Part shown: piece after piece, positions 8,594-17,897 of the stretch
How the letters are laid out: every line of letters starts with the position of its first letter
Position numbering within the stretch: position 1 is the stretch's first letter
Origin: Alphaproteobacteria bacterium
Lineage (GTDB): Bacteria > Pseudomonadota > Alphaproteobacteria > Micropepsales > Micropepsaceae
Direction of reading: 5' to 3'
Assembly: GCA_020852655.1 (NCBI GenBank)
Contig: JADZAI010000050.1
Coordinates: 62,001-126,000 of the forward strand
Length of the DNA stretch: 64,000 nucleotides
Made by a program: the position numbers and the translations under genes
The notes under the pieces: model-generated
The model's input: the letters and a program-made list of their open reading frames with translations, nothing else
What the model was told of the DNA's origin: nothing
Databases searched by the model: none

Positions 8594-10348
8594 TCAGGCC
8601 TGCGGGAACAGGCGCGCCATCGCGGCGCAGAGCTGGTTCGCGCTGAAGGGCTTCGACAGATAGGCCGCCTCGGAGAAGCCGCCGGGCAGCGAGTCGCGGC
8701 CATAGCCCGAGGCGAAGGCGAAGGGGATCTGCTTTTCCGCCAGCAGCGAGGCGAGCTGGTCCACCCGCTCGCCGTTGAGATTGGCGTCGAGCAGCGCCGC
8801 ATCGAAGCCGCCCTTGCCGATGATCTCGTGCGCGGCGCTCAGCGTTCCGGCCGGCCCGACGACCCGGCAGCCGGCCGAACGCAGATGCTGTTCGATGTCC
8901 ATCGCGATGAGCGGCTCGTCCTCGACGATGAGAATGGCCTTGCCTGCGAGTTCGGCGGGCCAGACGTCCAGCGCCGACTCGATCGGCACATGCGACTCCG
9001 CCGCATGCAGTTCCAGCGGCTTGGCGGATTCGTCCAGCAGCGTCATGCGGATGCGGCATTCGACGCCGCCCGGTTCGTAGGCGAGCCTGGCCGAGCCCCG
9101 GCTGCCCTGGAGCGTGCGCTCGATCAGCATGCTGCCGAAGCCGTGCCGGTCCGGCAGGGCAACCTCCGGTCCGCCGGTCTCGCGCCAGTGGAGATCGAGT
9201 TCGGCGCCAGCAATCGTCCAGGTGATCTCGAGCCGGCCGGTGGGCGCCGAGAGCGCGCCGTATTTGCGGGCATTGGTCGCAAGCTCGTGCAGCACGAGGG
9301 CGAGCTGCACGGCCGATTGCGCGTCGAGCTCCAGCAGGGGGCCCGAACAGGTGGTGCGCGCGCCGTCGGCGCTGCCGAGCACGACCTGGTCGCGGATGAT
9401 CGCCATGATGTCGGCGCTCTTCATGCGATGGCGCACGAGGAGATCGTGGGCACGGCCCAGCGCCTGGACGCGGCCCGAGAAGCTGGTGACGAAGTCCTGC
9501 GGGCTGGCGGCGCGGCGCAGCGACTGGCTGGCGATCGCCTGTATGGTCGCCAGCGTATTCTTCACGCGATGGTTCAGTTCGTCGAACAGCAGCCGCTGGA
9601 GCTGCTCGCTCTGCTTCCGGTCGGTGATGTCGCGCGCGACCTTGGAGGCGCCGACGACGCGGCCGAAGCGGTCGCGCAAGGGGGAAACGGTGAGCGAGAT
9701 GTTAAGGCGGCGGCCGTCCTTGGCGAGGCGGACGGTGTCGAAATGCTCGATGCGCTCGCCCTTGGCCAGGCGGGCGACGATCTCCGCCTCCTCCTCGCGC
9801 AGCTCGGGCGGGATGATACGGAGGATCGACTGGCCGACCATCTCGTCGGCCTCGTAGCCGAAGATGCGTGTGGCGCCAGCATTCCAGGAGGTGATCGTGC
9901 CGTCGAGGGTCTTGGAAACGATGGCATCGTCGGACGAGGCGACGATGGCGGCCAGGCGGGCCGATTCGGAATCCGCCCGGGCGCGGTCCGCCAGGTCGAT
10001 CAGCACGTTGAGCGCCCCGGCGATCCGCCCGGCCTCGTCGCGGATGAGCGTCGGGTGCGGCCGGAAGGGGATGCGGGTTCCGTCGGGCCGTTCAAGGATG
10101 GCTTCCGCATCCAGGACCGGCTCGCCCGACCGGAGCGAGAGGGCCATGGGGCAATCTTCAAGCGCGAGGGGCGCGCCCTCGGGCGTGTAGAGCCGCATCG
10201 AACCGCACCAGCGGTCCTTGCCGAGGACTGGCGTCCGCCCCCACAGGACGATCGCCGCATCGTTGAAGAAGGTGATGAACCCGTTTGCGTCGGTTGCGTA
10301 GACGGCAACCGGAAGCGCTTTCAGGAACTCGGTACTCGCCGCGGTCAC
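8594..10348 (-). CDS. PAS-PAS-HWE histidine kinase with C-terminal receiver domain
   Basis: The 584-residue soluble hybrid kinase has PAS 1 at about residues 8-120 and PAS 2 at about 130-245 (SWNAGATRIFGYEADEMVGQS). The HWE/HisKA_2 kinase has its phosphoacceptor in FDELNHRVKNTLA (His 260), and the receiver is at about 466-584. The receiver has VEDEPL acidic residues, the phosphoacceptor Asp in ALLDANLNGE and the conserved Lys in YLSKPF. With no membrane segment it probably senses an internal signal such as redox or light. GTG start with AGGGGA 7 bases upstream. No partner response regulator or EcfG/PhyR gene is adjacent. Confidence 0.9.
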   Translation of the reverse strand: MTAASTEFLKALPVAVYATDANGFITFFNDAAIVLWGRTPVLGKDRWCGSMRLYTPEGAPLALEDCPMALSLRSGEPVLDAEAILERPDGTRIPFRPHPTLIRDEAGRIAGALNVLIDLADRARADSESARLAAIVASSDDAIVSKTLDGTITSWNAGATRIFGYEADEMVGQSILRIIPPELREEEAEIVARLAKGERIEHFDTVRLAKDGRRLNISLTVSPLRDRFGRVVGASKVARDITDRKQSEQLQRLLFDELNHRVKNTLATIQAIASQSLRRAASPQDFVTSFSGRVQALGRAHDLLVRHRMKSADIMAIIRDQVVLGSADGARTTCSGPLLELDAQSAVQLALVLHELATNARKYGALSAPTGRLEITWTIAGAELDLHWRETGGPEVALPDRHGFGSMLIERTLQGSRGSARLAYEPGGVECRIRMTLLDESAKPLELHAAESHVPIESALDVWPAELAGKAILIVEDEPLIAMDIEQHLRSAGCRVVGPAGTLSAAHEIIGKGGFDAALLDANLNGERVDQLASLLAEKQIPFAFASGYGRDSLPGGFSEAAYLSKPFSANQLCAAMARLFPQA

Positions 10349-10447
10349 ATGAAATCCCCTTGACGGGCGGCAACGCGCCGGCCCTGCCCCGGTTCCCAGA
10401 GCGGCCGAATATTTTCAGGCTGGCGACGGCGGCGCCGCAAGCAGCAC

Positions 10448-12208
10448 CTACATGCGCGCGGGAACCTCGATACCGAGCAACCCAAGGGCGGTCTCCAGCG
10501 CCCGGAGCGTCAGTGCGGCCAGGCCGAGACGGGATGCCCTGAGGGCGGGGTCCGCTTCGCTGAGGATATGGTGCGCCGTGTAGAAGCGGCTGAAGGCCTG
10601 GGCGAGGCCGAAGGCATAGTCGCACATGACGTTCGGCGCCCGGGTCTTCAGCGTCTCCTCCAGAATGTCCGGGAAGCGCAAAAGCGCGAGGGCGAGATCG
10701 CGCTCCTCAGCGGCGCGGATGGCGATCGCCCCGGGGGTGATGCCCTCGTCGGCCGCGCGGCGGAGGAGGGATTTCACCCGGACCGCGGCATATTGGAGAT
10801 AGGGGCCGGTCTTGCCCTCGAAGCGCGCGAAGCGGCCGAGGTCGAAGATGTAGTTCGTCAGCCGGTAGTTCGAGAGGTCGGCGAATTTGATGGCGGCGAG
10901 GCCGACCTGGCGGGCGATCTCGTCGCGCTCGGCCTCCGGATAGTCGGCGCCGATGCCGGCCTCGATGAGGCGCGCCCCGGCCTCCTGCTTGCCCATGGCG
11001 ATGAGGTCGAAGAGCTTCAGCACGCCGCCGGCGCGGGTCTTGAAGGGCTTGCCGTCGGCGCCGTTCATCGTGCCGAAGCCGACATGCTCCAGCACGGCCT
11101 TGCCGGCATAGCCGGCCTTGCGGGCGCCGCGGAAGACCTTCTCGAAATGCTCGTGCTGGCGCTGGTCGACGACATAGAGCACGAGGTCGGGATCGCGCGT
11201 GCGGACGCGGTCGATGATGGTCGCGACGTCGGTCGTCTCGTAGAGCACGCCGCCGTCGGACTTCACCAGCATCAGCGGCGGCATTTCCTTCTTGTCGGCC
11301 GGCTCGCCGATGCGCACGACGAGCGCGCCGTCGGACATCTCCGCGATGCCGCGCGCCTTCAGGTCCTGGAGCATCGGGGCGATGAGCGGGTCGACATCGG
11401 CCTCGCCCTTCCAGAGATCGAAGGTCACGCCGAGCGAGGCGAACTCGCGCTTGATGCCGGCGATCGAGACATCGATGAAATGGCGCCACAGCGCGCGATA
11501 ACCGGCGCGGCCCTGCTGGAGCTCGGCGGTGGCGATGCGGGCTTCCTCGTCGAACGCGGGGTCGGCCTTCGCGCGCGCCGCGGCTTCGGGATAGAGCACT
11601 TCGAGATCGTCCATCGAGACGGGCGACTCGGGGGGATAGTTGTCCGTGGTCTCGGGGTCGAAATAGGGAAGCTGCGGCTGACGGCGCTTGATCTCGGCGA
11701 TGAGCATGCCCATCGGCTTGCCCCAGTCGCCGAGATGGACGTCGCTGGTGGTGTCGTAGCCGGCGAAGCGGAAATGGCGCTGGAGCGCATCGCCGATGAT
11801 CGAGGAGCGCAGATGGCCGACATGCATGGCCTTCGCGACATTCGGCCCGCCGAAATCGACCATCACCCTGCCGCGCGTGCCGCCGGCATCGGGCGCGAAG
11901 ATGGCGTCGGCCCCGGCCAGCGCGTCGTTCAGCGCGGCATCGGTGTAGTCGATGTTGATGAAGCCGGGTCCGGCGACCTCGATGCGGGCGAAGCGGGCAT
12001 CGTCCTTCAGCCGCGCGGCGATCTTCTCGGCGAGCGCCCGGGGGTTCTGCTTCGCTGCCTTGGCGGCGGCGAGCGCGCCGTTCGACTGGAACTGGCCGAG
12101 CTCCGGGCGCGAGGCGACTTCGACGCGGGCAAGGGCGGGATCGAGGCCTTCGGCGGCGAAGGCCTGCCCTACGATGGAGCTGAGGTCGGCGAGGAGCGAG
12201 GGGCGCAT
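10448..12208 (-). CDS. argS: arginyl-tRNA synthetase
   Basis: The 586-residue class I synthetase charges tRNA-Arg. It has the N-terminal additional domain (residues 1-100), the HIGH-type signature HVGHLRSSIIGDAL, an ArgRS catalytic core (VVDQRQHEHFEKVF) and a C-terminal anticodon-binding helical domain (ALLRFPDILEETL). The length is normal. It is a single gene divergent from the ferritin-like gene at 12341, with 132 bases between them. Confidence 0.97.
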   Translation of the reverse strand: MRPSLLADLSSIVGQAFAAEGLDPALARVEVASRPELGQFQSNGALAAAKAAKQNPRALAEKIAARLKDDARFARIEVAGPGFINIDYTDAALNDALAGADAIFAPDAGGTRGRVMVDFGGPNVAKAMHVGHLRSSIIGDALQRHFRFAGYDTTSDVHLGDWGKPMGMLIAEIKRRQPQLPYFDPETTDNYPPESPVSMDDLEVLYPEAAARAKADPAFDEEARIATAELQQGRAGYRALWRHFIDVSIAGIKREFASLGVTFDLWKGEADVDPLIAPMLQDLKARGIAEMSDGALVVRIGEPADKKEMPPLMLVKSDGGVLYETTDVATIIDRVRTRDPDLVLYVVDQRQHEHFEKVFRGARKAGYAGKAVLEHVGFGTMNGADGKPFKTRAGGVLKLFDLIAMGKQEAGARLIEAGIGADYPEAERDEIARQVGLAAIKFADLSNYRLTNYIFDLGRFARFEGKTGPYLQYAAVRVKSLLRRAADEGITPGAIAIRAAEERDLALALLRFPDILEETLKTRAPNVMCDYAFGLAQAFSRFYTAHHILSEADPALRASRLGLAALTLRALETALGLLGIEVPARM

Positions 12209-12340
12209 GGCGAGGTGATCCGGAGGCGGCGGAGGTCATGCCGTCTGGGGTCGGGTTTGTCGAGAGAGGCCGGCGGGACGAATTGCCGGTCGGGCAGAGG
12301 CGGCGTTAAGCTCGCAGCCCTGTTTTCCGGGAGATACGCC

Positions 12341-12832
12341 ATGAATCGCTTCCTGCCGCCGGGTGCGCCGACGACCTCGCGCGAGGCGTTCGCCGTGATC
12401 AACGCGGCGACCAAGCCGACGATCGACCAGCTCAAGATGATGGTGCTGCTCGAGGCCTCGGGCAAAGGCGCCTATGGCGATCTCGCGACCGCTTCGGGCA
12501 ACAGCGAGGTCGCGGCGCTGCTGAACCGGAACGGGCACGAGGAACTCGCCCACGCCCATCGCGTCCGCAAGGCGATCCTGGCGCTGACCGGCGAGGACTG
12601 CGAGATCCCGAGCCTGGAGGAGAATCCCTATTACGAGCGCGCCGAGGGCGTGGCGGTCACCGCCGCGATGCTGGGCAAGATCGCCGAAGCCGAGTTCGGC
12701 GGCGAGGCGCTGTACGAGACCTGGGCGGCCAATATCGGGCATGCCGAGGCCGCCGCCCTCTTCCGCCAGAACGGCAAGGAAGAGGCCGAGCACGGCAACC
12801 GGGTGCAGCAGGCCGCAGCCCTGCTGGGCTGA
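12341..12832 (+). CDS. ferritin-like / rubrerythrin-type diiron protein
   Basis: The 163-residue, mostly helical protein has ferritin-like ligand spacing: Glu in LLEASGKGAYGD, ExxH in EELAHAHRV, Glu in AEAEFGGEALYE and ExxH in EEAEHGNRV. Two such half-sites make a four-helix-bundle diiron centre. There is no rubredoxin domain. The likely role is peroxide reduction or iron handling in the cytoplasm. The ATG follows GGGAG. Nearby peroxiredoxin and CDGSH genes fit an oxidative theme, but they are separately transcribed. Confidence 0.75.
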   Translation: MNRFLPPGAPTTSREAFAVINAATKPTIDQLKMMVLLEASGKGAYGDLATASGNSEVAALLNRNGHEELAHAHRVRKAILALTGEDCEIPSLEENPYYERAEGVAVTAAMLGKIAEAEFGGEALYETWAANIGHAEAAALFRQNGKEEAEHGNRVQQAAALLG

Positions 12833-12859
12833 CGGTCGCCCGGCCTTCGTCCTGCGGCG

Positions 12860-13348
12860 CTACTTCGTGAAGCCGACGACGATGGCGAGGTCGGGCGCTT
12901 CGGCCGCGTCGTCGTCGCCGATCATCAGGCCCGAGACGGTGTCGGTGACGGTGATCTGGGCGCCCAGGCCTTCGGGCTTGACGGTCTTTGCGGATGTGAG
13001 GCGTGCGGCTTCGGTGCCGCCGCGCTCGACGGCGGCGAAGATGACGGTCTCGGCCGAGCCGCGATAAAGCGGACCGGTCTCGACCGCGTATTGCACGGTC
13101 ACGTCGGCCACCATGTTGCCCTCGGGGTCCTCGCGGCACACCGCCGTGGCGGCGAGGACGACGGCAATGTGGTTGTATTCCTTGACGCTCCGCCCCGGCG
13201 CGCCGCCGGGATAGACGGCATGGGTCTTCGCATCCTTGGCGATGCCGACGGACGGGCAGAGCTCCGTCAGTTCGCTGTCCGAGAAGGCGGACGCCGAGGC
13301 GCCGAGGGTCAGGCAGCCGAGAACAAGAACGGCAAGGCGGCGCATCAT
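12860..13348 (-). CDS. periplasmic protein of unknown function
   Basis: The 162-residue product has a clear signal peptide (MMRRLAVLVLGCLTLGASASA) and a mature part with paired Cys (LCPSVG and AVCREDPEG), possibly a disulfide. The core looks like a beta-sandwich of alternating hydrophobics (HIAVVLAATAVC, VTVQYAVETGPL, QITVTDTVSGLMIG). I chose the first of two adjacent Met codons because AAAGGA lies 8 bases upstream. It is followed, convergently, by the ferritin-like gene. I do not recognise the family. Confidence 0.65.
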   Translation of the reverse strand: MMRRLAVLVLGCLTLGASASAFSDSELTELCPSVGIAKDAKTHAVYPGGAPGRSVKEYNHIAVVLAATAVCREDPEGNMVADVTVQYAVETGPLYRGSAETVIFAAVERGGTEAARLTSAKTVKPEGLGAQITVTDTVSGLMIGDDDAAEAPDLAIVVGFTK

Positions 13349-13368
13349 CGACGTCGCAATCCTTTCAG

Positions 13369-13605
13369 CTAGAGCTTGTTGTGGGTGCCGTCGCAGAGCG
13401 GCGCGCGGCCGGTCTGCTTGCAGGCGCAGAACCAGACGGTGGCGTCCTTCTCGGCCTTGTATTCGACCGGGACGAACGGGGTGGGACGGTGGCTGCCGTC
13501 GCAGAAGGGCTGGCGCTTCGAGAGCCCGCAGGCGCACCACCAATAGGTCTTGCCCGCCTCGACCTCGACCGGAAGAGGCGCTTTTCCAGCTATTTGACCT
13601 GACAT
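13369..13605 (-). CDS. CDGSH iron-sulfur domain protein, two-domain type
   Basis: This 78-residue protein is made of two back-to-back CDGSH zinc-finger-like motifs. The first is CACGLSKRQPFCDGSH and the second CACKQTGRAPLCDGTH; each supplies three Cys and one His for a 2Fe-2S cluster, as in mitoNEET relatives. Family members are small soluble redox or cluster-transfer proteins. I prefer the ATG at 13605 over an in-frame TTG two codons upstream. It lies just upstream of the periplasmic gene at 12860 on the same strand. Confidence 0.9.
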   Translation of the reverse strand: MSGQIAGKAPLPVEVEAGKTYWWCACGLSKRQPFCDGSHRPTPFVPVEYKAEKDATVWFCACKQTGRAPLCDGTHNKL

Positions 13606-13711
13606 TTCCAACCCCGCTTGACGCGCTCGGGCCGCGTCCGTTTAGTCGCCTTGCATGCGGCGCAAGGCCGTCTTAACCGCCCCGCCAGCGCCGCTCAACA
13701 GGCCCGAGGAC

Positions 13712-14671
13712 ATGACCGGCCCCAGTGCCCGCCCCAAGCTGACCTTGCGCCTCGCCGCACCGCGCGGCTTCTGCGCCGGCGTCGACCGCGCGATCCAGAT
13801 CGTGGAACGGGCGATCGCCAAGCATGGCGCGCCGGTCTATGTCCGCCACGAGATCGTTCACAACAAGACGGTGGTGGAGCGGCTGGAGCGCATGGGCGCG
13901 GTCTTCGTCGAGGAGCTCGACGACTGCCCGCCGGACCGGCCGGTCGTATTCTCGGCCCATGGCGTGCCGAAGGCCGTCCCGGCCGAGGCGCAGCGGCGGA
14001 ACATGATCTATCTCGACGCGACCTGCCCGCTGGTTTCGAAGGTGCATGTCGAGGCCGCGCGCCAATTCAAGGAGGGCCGCCACATCCTGCTGATCGGCCA
14101 TGCCGGCCATCCCGAAGTGATCGGCACGATGGGGCAGTTGCCGGAGGGCGCGATCTCGCTGATCGAGACAAACGCGGACGCCGAGACTTTCCAGCCGCCC
14201 GCCGATACGCCGATCGCCTATGCGACGCAGACGACGCTGTCGGTCGACGACACGGCGGAGATCGTGGCGATCCTGCGCCGGCGCTTCCCGGAGATCGGCG
14301 TGCCGCGCAAGGAAGACATCTGCTACGCGACGTCGAACCGGCAGGATGCGGTGAAGGCGATCGCCGAAGGCTGCGACGTGCTGCTGGTGATCGGCGCGCC
14401 CAATTCGTCGAACTCCAAGCGCCTGGTCGAAGTGGCCTTGCGCGCCGGGGCGAAGGCGGCACATCTGGTGCAGACACCGAGCGAGATCGACTGGACCTGG
14501 TTCGACGGCGCCGCCGTTGCCGGCCTGACCGCGGGCGCGTCGGCGCCGGAGGACCTCGTCGAGGGCGTCATCGCGGCGGTCGGGGCGCGCTTCGAGGTCG
14601 AACTGCGCGAAGTGACGGTGACGCGCGAAGACGTCGTCTTCAAGCTGCCGCGCGCGCTGGCGGCCGCCTGA
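13712..14671 (+). CDS. ispH: 4-hydroxy-3-methylbut-2-enyl diphosphate reductase
   Basis: IspH is the last enzyme of the MEP isoprenoid pathway, a 4Fe-4S enzyme making IPP and DMAPP. The three cluster cysteines are in [24 protein letters not shown] and [11 protein letters not shown]. The substrate-binding His and Ser/Asn residues are in [16 protein letters not shown] and GAPNSSNS. The start at [17 protein letters not shown] gives 319 residues, the normal length. A Met 19 codons upstream (13655) is in frame but lacks a ribosome site. The gene leads the ispH-thrB-rnhA block. Confidence 0.96.
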   Translation: MTGPSARPKLTLRLAAPRGFCAGVDRAIQIVERAIAKHGAPVYVRHEIVHNKTVVERLERMGAVFVEELDDCPPDRPVVFSAHGVPKAVPAEAQRRNMIYLDATCPLVSKVHVEAARQFKEGRHILLIGHAGHPEVIGTMGQLPEGAISLIETNADAETFQPPADTPIAYATQTTLSVDDTAEIVAILRRRFPEIGVPRKEDICYATSNRQDAVKAIAEGCDVLLVIGAPNSSNSKRLVEVALRAGAKAAHLVQTPSEIDWTWFDGAAVAGLTAGASAPEDLVEGVIAAVGARFEVELREVTVTREDVVFKLPRALAAA

Positions 14672-14674
14672 GCC

Positions 14675-15634
14675 ATGGCCGTCTACACCGAGATCGGCGA
14701 CGAAGACCTCGCGCGCCTGCTGGCCGACTACGACATCGGAGAGCCGCTCGCCCTGAAGGGCATCGCCGAGGGCGTCGAGAACTCGAACTATTTCCTGCAA
14801 ACCACGAAGGGCCGCTTCTTCCTGACGCTCTACGAGAAGCGCGTGGACGAAGGCGACCTGCCCTTCTTCATGGGGCTGCTGGAGCATGTGGCAGCGGGCG
14901 GCGTGACCTGCCCGGCACCCGTCCACGGGCGCGACGGGCGCATCGTGCGCCGCGTCGCGGGACGGCCGGCGGCGCTGGTGACGTTCCTCGACGGCGTCTC
15001 GCCGAAGCGGCCGTCGGTCGCGCAATGCGGCGAAGCCGGCGCCGCGCTGGCGCGCCTGCACGAGGCGGGCCGGGGTTTTGCGCTGACGCGGCCCAATGCG
15101 CTGTCGATCGCCGGCTGGCCGGCGCTCGCCAAAGCGAGTGAGGCACGCGCCAACGAGGTCGCGCCGGCCTTGCGCGAAACCATCACGGCGGAGCTGGCGC
15201 ATTTGCAGGCGGTATGGCCGCGCGACCTGCCCTCGGGCGTGATCCACGCCGATTTGTTCCCGGACAACGCGCTCTTCGTCGGCGAGCGGCTGACCGGCGT
15301 GATCGACTTCTATTTCGCCTGCAACGACGCCTTCGCCTACGACATCGCGATCGGGCTGAATGCGTGGTGCTTCGAGCCGGATCGCAGCTTCAACATCACC
15401 AAGGCGCGCGCGCTGCTGTCGCGCTACCAGGCGATCCGCCCCCTGCAAGCCGACGAACTGGCAGCGCTGCCCATTCTGGCGCGCGGCTCGGCGCTGCGCT
15501 TCCTGCTGACGCGGCTGCATGACTGGCTGAACCATGACCGGGCGGCGCTGGTGCGCCCGAAGGACCCGCTCGAATATCTCGCGAAACTGAGATTCCATCA
15601 GCACGTCAGCGACGCGAACGCCTATGGCCTCTGA
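14675..15634 (+). CDS. thrB: homoserine kinase, APH-fold type
   Basis: The 319-residue kinase phosphorylates homoserine on the way to threonine. This is the aminoglycoside-phosphotransferase-like ThrB found in alphaproteobacteria, not the GHMP type. Evidence includes the N-terminal [22 protein letters not shown], the nucleotide-loop region [15 protein letters not shown], the catalytic HADLFPDN and the DFG-like VIDFYFAC. It starts 3 bases after ispH. The partner thrC is about 8 kb away on the other strand. Confidence 0.95.
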   Translation: MAVYTEIGDEDLARLLADYDIGEPLALKGIAEGVENSNYFLQTTKGRFFLTLYEKRVDEGDLPFFMGLLEHVAAGGVTCPAPVHGRDGRIVRRVAGRPAALVTFLDGVSPKRPSVAQCGEAGAALARLHEAGRGFALTRPNALSIAGWPALAKASEARANEVAPALRETITAELAHLQAVWPRDLPSGVIHADLFPDNALFVGERLTGVIDFYFACNDAFAYDIAIGLNAWCFEPDRSFNITKARALLSRYQAIRPLQADELAALPILARGSALRFLLTRLHDWLNHDRAALVRPKDPLEYLAKLRFHQHVSDANAYGL

Positions 15635-16070
15635 CCGCCGGCCGCGCGTGACGATCTATACCGACGGCGCCTGCTCGGGGAATCCGGGACCCGGCGGCTG
15701 GGGCGCGATCCTTATGTGGGGCGAAGCCACGAAAGAGCTGAGCGGCGGCGAGACGCTGACGACCAACAACCGCATGGAGCTGATGGCTGCGATCGCCGCC
15801 CTGGAGGCGCTGAAGCGCCATGCCGAGGTCGAGCTGCACACGGACTCGCGCTACGTGATGGACGGCATCACCAAATGGATCGCCGGCTGGAAGCGCAATG
15901 GCTGGAAGACAGCGGACAAGAAGCCGGTGAAGAACGACGATCTGTGGCGCCGTCTCGACGAAGCGCGCACCCGTCACGACGTCGCATGGCGCTGGGTGCG
16001 CGGCCACAACGGGCACGAACTGAACGAGCGCGCCGACGCGCTCGCCCGTTCGGCCATCGTCAGGGGTTAG
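15624..16070 (+). CDS. rnhA: ribonuclease HI
   Basis: The 148-residue enzyme cuts RNA in RNA-DNA hybrids. It has the classic opening [17 protein letters not shown] and the catalytic acidic residues: Asp in YTDGA, Glu in [12 protein letters not shown], Asp in HTDSRYV and the final Asp in NERADALA. The basic protrusion ([21 protein letters not shown], residues about 84-105) is present. The start overlaps the end of thrB by 11 bases, and the stop overlaps the stop of the convergent peroxiredoxin gene. Confidence 0.97.
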   Translation: MASDRRPRVTIYTDGACSGNPGPGGWGAILMWGEATKELSGGETLTTNNRMELMAAIAALEALKRHAEVELHTDSRYVMDGITKWIAGWKRNGWKTADKKPVKNDDLWRRLDEARTRHDVAWRWVRGHNGHELNERADALARSAIVRG

Positions 16071-16546
16071 ACCTGACCCAGCAGGGTTTCGGCGTTGGAG
16101 ACGGAGAAGGCGCCGGGTTCTTCGACGTTGAGCTTCTGCACGACGCCGTCCTTGACCAGCATCGAGTAGCGCTGGCTGCGCGAGCCGAGACCGAATTTGC
16201 TGCCGTCGAGCTCCAGCCCGAGTTTCTTGGTCAGGTCGCCGTTGCCGTCGGCCACCATCTTGATCTTGGAGCCGACATTCTGGTCCTTGCCCCAGGCATT
16301 CATGACGAACGCGTCGTTGACCGACAGGCAGACGATCTCGTCCACGCCCTTGGTCTTGAGCGCGTCGGCATTCTCGACGAAGCCCGGCAAATGCTTGGCC
16401 GAGCAGGTCGGCGTGAAAGCGCCCGGCACGGCGAACAGCGCCACCGTCTTGCCCTTGAAGAGGTCGTCCGTCGAAAATTGCTGCGGGCCCTTCTCGCCCA
16501 TGGTCGCAACCGTTGCGCTGGGAATCCTGTCGCCAACCTTGATCAT
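16067..16546 (-). CDS. peroxiredoxin (Prx5-type, redoxin family)
   Basis: The 159-residue thiol peroxidase has the peroxidatic motif [16 protein letters not shown] near residue 48, with the conserved Pro, Thr and Cys. A second Cys is in [10 protein letters not shown]. Length and motif fit the Prx5 (atypical 2-Cys) group, which reduces peroxides in the cytoplasm using thioredoxin or glutathione. [13 protein letters not shown] is the standard opening, preceded by GGAG. It is commonly found beside this ispH block in alphaproteobacteria. Confidence 0.93.
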   Translation of the reverse strand: MIKVGDRIPSATVATMGEKGPQQFSTDDLFKGKTVALFAVPGAFTPTCSAKHLPGFVENADALKTKGVDEIVCLSVNDAFVMNAWGKDQNVGSKIKMVADGNGDLTKKLGLELDGSKFGLGSRSQRYSMLVKDGVVQKLNVEEPGAFSVSNAETLLGQV

Positions 16547-16628
16547 CCGTATCTCCGCTGCGTTGGGATGAAAATCGTGCGCTTCAGATGGGGCATCGCC
16601 GCCACGGAGTCCAGTGCAACGCCCTGTT

Positions 16629-17201
16629 CTAAGGCGCCTCGGCCAAAGCGCGGGCGATCTGTGCCGCCTGGCGGGCGCAGACGCCGGGAACCTCGACCGG
16701 CGCGGCCGAAAGGCGGATGCGGTGCACCGCGGTCGCCGGGCGGCAGACTTCGCCGCAGACCGCATAGGTCAGCGTGAGGCCGAGCTCCACATCGGCACCC
16801 GGGTCCAGCGGGGCGATGCTGACCGGCAGGACGACGTGCTTGCGGTAGACCGGGGTCGGCTTGCCGTTCACCGACCGCGTTACGGGCCGCGGCCAGCGCG
16901 TCACCGGCGGCGCCAGATTGACGGAGCCGCGCCATTCGAGCTGCGGTCCCGCGGCTTCGTCGGTGGCGTTGGCAAAGACGAACCAGCCGTCGGCGACGTC
17001 CATCTCGATCGCGACCCATACCGGGCCGCCATAGCCGTGGCTCGGCGTTGCCAGGATGATGCGCGTCGGCGCCATCGCATCGCCGCTCCAGGCCGTGGAA
17101 GGCGACACGGAAACCTGCTGCGTGCAGCCGCCTTCACATCCCGCAGCCGCGGCGGACGCCAGACACCATGCCGCCAGCAGCGCGGCAAATACCGATCTCA
17201 T
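16629..17201 (-). CDS. periplasmic DsbD-alpha-like domain protein
   Basis: The 190-residue product has a signal peptide (MRSVFAALLAAWCLASAAAA) and a single N-terminal DsbD-like beta-sandwich domain. The segment LTYAVCGEVCRPATAVHR carries the Cys pair that DsbD-alpha uses to pass electrons to periplasmic substrates. The rest of DsbD (membrane core and thioredoxin end) is absent. It may therefore take electrons from a separate CcdA/ScsB-type partner, which is inference. Two Cys near the mature N-terminus (GCEGGC) are an extra feature. Confidence 0.75.
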   Translation of the reverse strand: MRSVFAALLAAWCLASAAAAGCEGGCTQQVSVSPSTAWSGDAMAPTRIILATPSHGYGGPVWVAIEMDVADGWFVFANATDEAAGPQLEWRGSVNLAPPVTRWPRPVTRSVNGKPTPVYRKHVVLPVSIAPLDPGADVELGLTLTYAVCGEVCRPATAVHRIRLSAAPVEVPGVCARQAAQIARALAEAP

Positions 17202-17297
17202 TGGCGCATATAGGGCCATTCCGCCTGCCGGAGCCACTCACCGTACGGTGAACCTCCGGGTTGCGGCGGCTCGCCGAGGGCGGTTAACCTTCGACTC

Positions 17298-17891
17298 ATG
17301 GCGCGGAAATCGCAACGGCGCAGCGATGACGGCTTCCTGAACGGGCGGCTGCTGATCGCCATGCCGACCATGACCGACCCGCGGTTCGAAAAGACCGTGG
17401 TGCTGATCTGCCATCACACGCCGGAGACGGCGATGGGCATCGTGCTGAACAAGCCGATGGGCGGCGTGAGCTTCGAGACGCTGCTGAAGCAGCTCAAGGT
17501 CGAAACGCCGGAAGGCATCCATGTTCCCGACCTGCCGGTGCATTTCGGCGGACCGGTACAGCCGTCGCGCGGATTCGTTCTGCATTCGGACGATTACCGC
17601 ATCGAGAACGCGACCCTGTCGGTGACGGAGGGCATCGCGCTGACGGCGACGATGGACGTGCTGAAGGCCTTGGGCACGGGCGACGGCCCGCAGCAGGCGC
17701 TGTTCGCCCTCGGTTATGCCGGGTGGGGCGCCGGACAGTTGGAGAGCGAGCTCCAGGCCAATGCCTGGCTGATCGGCGAGCCCGATCCGTCGCTGGTGTT
17801 CGGCGGCGATCTCGACCGCATCTGGACGGCGGCGCTGGCCCGCATCGGGGTCGATCCGGGGATGATGTCGGAAGACTCGGGACGGGCCTGA
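17298..17891 (+). CDS. YqgE/AlgH family protein
   Basis: The 197-residue product matches the UPF0301 family. It begins with a short basic stretch, then DGFLNGRLLIAMPTMTDPRFEKTVVLICHH, continues MGIVLNKPMGGVSFETLL, and has HFGGPVQPSRGFVLHS and GYAGWGAGQLESELQANAWL. The family is widespread but its biochemical role is not settled; AlgH was named for an effect on alginate regulation in Pseudomonas. It is monocistronic here. Confidence 0.93.
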   Translation: MARKSQRRSDDGFLNGRLLIAMPTMTDPRFEKTVVLICHHTPETAMGIVLNKPMGGVSFETLLKQLKVETPEGIHVPDLPVHFGGPVQPSRGFVLHSDDYRIENATLSVTEGIALTATMDVLKALGTGDGPQQALFALGYAGWGAGQLESELQANAWLIGEPDPSLVFGGDLDRIWTAALARIGVDPGMMSEDSGRA

Positions 17892-17897
17892 GCCGCC

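Noticed and set aside
7316-10363. Rightward open frame of over 1000 codons across gcvT, the riboswitch and the HWE kinase
   Set aside because: It crosses three well-supported minus-strand features and has no recognisable domain; it is a GC-driven mirror frame.
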